23,319 bases of DNA from Pelargonium nanum. Its lineage: Eukaryota > Streptophyta > Magnoliopsida > Geraniales > Geraniaceae. Under the pieces are notes generated by a model. The model made no database searches and was not told the DNA's origin. It saw only the letters and a program-made list of their open reading frames with translations. Of this stretch, positions 20,181 to 23,319 are shown piece after piece. Position 1 is the stretch's first letter. Each line of letters begins with the position of its first letter. A program made the translations under genes and the position numbers. The stretch is from NCBI GenBank assembly GCA_036897485.1, contig JAYMTF010001454.1:1-23319 (forward strand), written 5' to 3'.

Positions 20181-21145
20181 AAAAATTGGTGTCCGAACGT
20201 CGAACAAAAGTGTTGAGTTTGCGGCTAAGAAGTATTGAGTTTGCGGAAAAGCGCAGGGAGACTTATAAAAAATCGTTGAAAATTTTGGGAGAGCTTAGAG
20301 AGCATTTTGAGAGGATTTGAGAGAGAAAAAAACAAGTTAGGGAACAAATGAATCAAAATACAGGCTTAATGACATTTTTGCAATAAATGTGAATTATGTA
20401 GTGGCAAAATGGTAATTTCTGAGATAATTTTGTCTTGAATCCGAGTCAATTGGCTCAATTCGGAGTAATATTGTATTGTTTTGGTCTGATTGACCGGTCA
20501 ACTAGTTGGATCGATCAGTCTTGGTCAGACCTAGGCTTGTTTGGTTAAAATTTGGTCTAGAGGTTGGAGTGATCTGTTCTTGTTGGGGTTTAGGCAGGGA
20601 GATGCACCTGGACATGTGTTAATTTCTTAGTGGAGGAGAAGGTTGAGAAAGGGATGACTGACATGTGGCAGCAATGAGGTTTCTTTTTAATATTTTTGGG
20701 TATTTTGGACTTTCTAGACTCGTCTGTGGTCGGAATTGACTTATGTTATGACTGTTGTTCTCGTTAACTCATGCTCTTCGATTTGAGCACCATATTGGGC
20801 TATTTGCAAGATCTAAATTTATTTTTCTTCGACTCAAATTCATGGCTATGGTTCCCGACCTTGATAATTGGTCTTGTCTCACATTTGTCGAATTTTCATT
20901 GGATAAGATGATTTTTCATGTATAAACACTAATAAAACTAGTTGAAGAGTATGTGTGTTGGACAAGTTATAAATACTCGTCACAGTTAATTATATGTAAA
21001 ATAAATAATTAATGTTTTGTTAAGCTTGCTTAAAGTTATAAGATTCTCTTTAAAGACATTGTACCACAAAATTACTTAAGTTTAATTATTATTCAAATAA
21101 TATGAGTATTGATCTTGAATGTCAACTATTATTATGTGCCTCTTA
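20181..21145. other. Non-coding repeat-like DNA
   Basis: No gene was recognised. The word ATTGAGTTTGCGG is repeated near 20211 and 20233, followed by a TATAAAAAA box-like sequence and a GAGAG-rich leader-like stretch to about 20330, which again resembles LTR sequence, this time on the + strand. GGTCTGA (20483-20489) and TCAGACC (20525-20531) form a short inverted repeat. The rest is featureless. Confidence 0.4.
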
Positions 21146-21284
21146 GGGGGTGGCGCAATGGTCAAGACACACGTCTTCATGTGGGAAGTCGTAGGTTCAA
21201 GTCTCATGGCGTCGGTGGGGTGGGATTTTGGATTAAAAGGGGAGAGCTACCCCCTATTGTGTAGCTCAATTTAAAAAAAAAAAA
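21146..21284 (+). mobile_element. tRNA-derived SINE
   Basis: A pol III A box (TGGCGCAATGG, 21151-21161) and a B box (GGTTCAAGTCT, 21194-21204) stand 32 nt apart, as in a tRNA-like head. A short tRNA-unrelated body follows, and the element ends in 12 A (21273-21284). SINEs are moved by LINE machinery. I saw no clear target-site duplication. A true tRNA gene is unlikely because the arms do not fold into a full cloverleaf and an A tail is present. Confidence 0.8.
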
Positions 21285-22086
21285 TTGTCTACGTCCACAT
21301 AACATAACCAACTATAGTGATATTGAATAAAGAGGTAGTTATACCTAATATGAAAGAAATATACACAATTTTTTCCAAGCTTGCCTAAAATTCTGGTACA
21401 CTCAAATCCTCACACAGACTCAGTGCAAATACACACAATGCTCTCTGCCTTGTTCTCTACTAGAGAAAAAAGACCCCATTTTATAGAGGAGTTCTCATTC
21501 ATTACCAGCAACTATCTCCAATAGTTTCTCCACTTGCTAACTTCTTCATTAAATGAAGTTTCATCAACAAGACAATTCTCCTTCGTGCAACCACTTCATT
21601 TTGATGCATATATTAACAATGAAAGTTGTTAGTTGGTGAGAAAATGGAAAGGACACGACAATGAAAGTTGATTTTTTTTTTTTAGAATTCAACCCTCGTT
21701 GACCCCATTTGGAAACTTTCCATACATATCTACCAAATTAAATTTGATGTTTGGATCGAATTTCGAAAATTTGAACATAATCTATGAGATCAAAGACAAC
21801 AATAAACTATAAATTTGGAGCCCCACCAGTTTCATCAGAGATAAATGAGCGTAAAATTAAGCAAATTAATTCATGCAAATCAAACTTAGCTATACAAAAC
21901 AAAAACTTATGACATACTATCAATGACAGAGGGTCGACAAGGAAGAACATTTTTTCTGAAAAATCATGAACCATTTTTCTGTAAAGTTATTAAAATACAT
22001 ATTATACAAATAAATCCAACTTATTGTCAAGAGTGAAACTCATTTATTTAAATGAAGTAAATCTAAAATTTGAATATAATTGCCCT
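21285..22086. other. 3' flank of the acyl-activating enzyme gene
   Basis: AT-rich DNA with no recognised gene. The right end, next to the stop at 22087, is probably 3' UTR. Confidence 0.5.
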
Positions 22087-23319
22087 TTATCCTCGACGAC
22101 CCATTAGCTTAGCTATATCCCTGAGCACAAACTTTTGAATCTTTCCGGTGGAAGTCTTGGGAAGTTCCTCCTTGAAAACCACTGTCCTCGGCACCATATA
22201 TAGCGGCAACTTCTCCTTGCAGTACTCTCTTATCTCCTTCTCTGTTGGCCTGTTATCACTGTTCACGTACTCCTCCTTCAAGCTCACGAACGCGCACGCC
22301 GTCTCCCCCCAGAATTTATGCGGTCGCGCGACAACCGCTGCCTCGTTCACAGCAGGGTGCGAGTACAATATGGACTCCACTTCCACGCTGCTCAAATTTT
22401 CGCCGCCGGTGATGATCACATCTTTGGAGCGGTCCTTGATTTCTAAATACCCATCCGGATGCATCACCCCCATGTCTCCGGTGTAAAACCATCCGTCGTC
22501 TCTCATGCACTTTGATGTTGCCACTGGATCCTTTAGATAACCCAGCATCACGCATCCGCCGCTCAAAACGACCTCCCCGAGCGACGAGCCGTCCCGTTTC
22601 ACGCTCAGTCCCGTCTCCGGATCCACGACATCCACCGCAGTCACCCCGATGGTTCGCACACCTTGTCGCGACTTGAGCCTTGCTCTCTCCGACGCCGGCA
22701 GCAGGTCCCACTCACGCTTCCACTCGCACGACACTACAGGTCCACCTGTCTCGGTCAAACCGTACCCGTGACTGACCTTGAAACCCAGAGACTCAGCTCG
22801 TAAGAGCACGGGTGCAGGAGCCGGAGCCCCGGCCGTCATGACGTGAACCGGTTTCTTGAGAGGTTTGTTTTTGGAAGAGTTAGATAGCATGTTAAGTACT
22901 ACTGGTGCACCGCACATATGAGTAACATCGTGTCTCTCAATCAGGTCAAAGATCACAGATGCATCAAATATTCTAAGACATATGTTGACCCCTCCAACCG
23001 CTGCCATGCCGTATGGATAATTCCAGCCGTTGACGTGGAATATGGGAAGTGTCCACAAATACACCGGCTGTTTTGGGACACCCCAATCTATCAAAGAATT
23101 AACGGTCACGATGAAGTTTCCCCTGTGACTGTGCAAGACACCCTTGGGCGACGATGTAGTACCGGAAGTGTAATTCAGCACCATGGGGTCCCACCCGCTC
23201 TGGGGCCGAACCCACTCAAAATCGGGATCACCACTCTCCGCCAGGCTCTCGTAAGTGGAACAAACACCAACTTTAGATGATAATGATGATGTAGTTGATG
23301 GTGCGACCTCATCGTCCGC
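22087..23319 (-). CDS. Acyl-activating enzyme (AMP-dependent CoA ligase), 3' part
   Basis: The frame is open from the window edge (first codon at 23319) to TAA at 22087-22089 without an intron: 410 codons of an enzyme that should have about 550-570. It joins a carboxylic acid to CoA through an acyl-adenylate. Motifs in order, numbering visible residues: P-loop YTSGTTSSPKG (50-60), then GYGLTET, GWFYTGD, DRSKDVIITGGENLSSVEVE and PKTSTGKIQK, which carries the catalytic lysine. The closest families are plant peroxisomal AAEs (AAE1/AAE5/BZO1 and butyrate or benzoate-CoA ligase types); the exact substrate cannot be read. The C-terminus is MGRRG, with no SKL-like peroxisomal signal. The N-terminal 140-150 residues lie outside the window. 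Confidence 0.93.
   Translation of the reverse strand, partial: ADDEVAPSTTSSLSSKVGVCSTYESLAESGDPDFEWVRPQSGWDPMVLNYTSGTTSSPKGVLHSHRGNFIVTVNSLIDWGVPKQPVYLWTLPIFHVNGWNYPYGMAAVGGVNICLRIFDASVIFDLIERHDVTHMCGAPVVLNMLSNSSKNKPLKKPVHVMTAGAPAPAPVLLRAESLGFKVSHGYGLTETGGPVVSCEWKREWDLLPASERARLKSRQGVRTIGVTAVDVVDPETGLSVKRDGSSLGEVVLSGGCVMLGYLKDPVATSKCMRDDGWFYTGDMGVMHPDGYLEIKDRSKDVIITGGENLSSVEVESILYSHPAVNEAAVVARPHKFWGETACAFVSLKEEYVNSDNRPTEKEIREYCKEKLPLYMVPRTVVFKEELPKTSTGKIQKFVLRDIAKLMGRRG

Noticed and set aside
21151..21210. Possible tRNA gene
   Set aside because: A and B boxes are present, but the arms do not pair as a tRNA and an A tail follows; a SINE fits better.
22316..22711. 131-codon open frame on the - strand inside the acyl-activating enzyme
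   Set aside because: It is an alternative frame of the real coding sequence and lacks any family motif.

Overview
The window looks like nuclear DNA from a eudicot plant. It is AT-rich, its genes are split by short GT-AG introns, its proteins have plant homologues (a DUF4057 protein, a plant SC35 splicing factor, an STP-type sugar transporter, a peroxisomal-type acyl-activating enzyme), and its mobile elements are of plant type (Stowaway and Tourist MITEs, an L1-like LINE with DUF4283 and zf-RVT domains, copia-type LTRs, a Mutator-like element, a tRNA-derived SINE). All identifications come from reading the sequence and recalling family motifs; no search was run.

Layout, left to right. (1) 1-2639: non-coding, with short repeats. 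(2) 2640-4314, + strand: the three last exons of a DUF4057 gene. One intron appears to use a GC donor and carries a Stowaway MITE, and the 5' exons were not found. (3) 4670-4902: a Tourist-like MITE. (4) 6486-9305, - strand: a complete eight-exon SC35-type SR splicing factor of 255 residues, followed on the right by a promoter with TGGGCC motifs. (5) 10336-15370: half of a Stowaway-like MITE interrupted by a decayed LINE on the - strand; a segment of its ORF1 of about 400 bp is inverted. (6) 15383-16234: copia-type LTR debris, including one LTR flanked by a PPT on its left and a PBS on its right. (7) 16235-17135: a 901-bp Mutator-like element with 112-bp terminal inverted repeats and a 9-bp target duplication. 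(8) 17712-18054: promoter and first exon of a monosaccharide transporter whose other exons are absent. (9) 18055-22086: repeat-rich DNA with an LTR-like promoter region, tandem repeats of about 150 bp and a SINE. (10) 22087-23319, - strand: the last 410 codons of an acyl-activating enzyme that runs off the window edge.

The genes do not form an evident pathway. Two of the four are intact in what can be seen (SC35 and the acyl-activating enzyme), one is missing its start (DUF4057), and one is an orphan first exon (STP). The most useful points are the nested and rearranged transposons, the probable GC-AG intron, the orphan transporter exon with its promoter, and a motif resemblance between DUF4057 repeats and the Jupiter/HN1 and SPIRAL1 microtubule-associated proteins. 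I found no clear sign of a wholly new genetic system.
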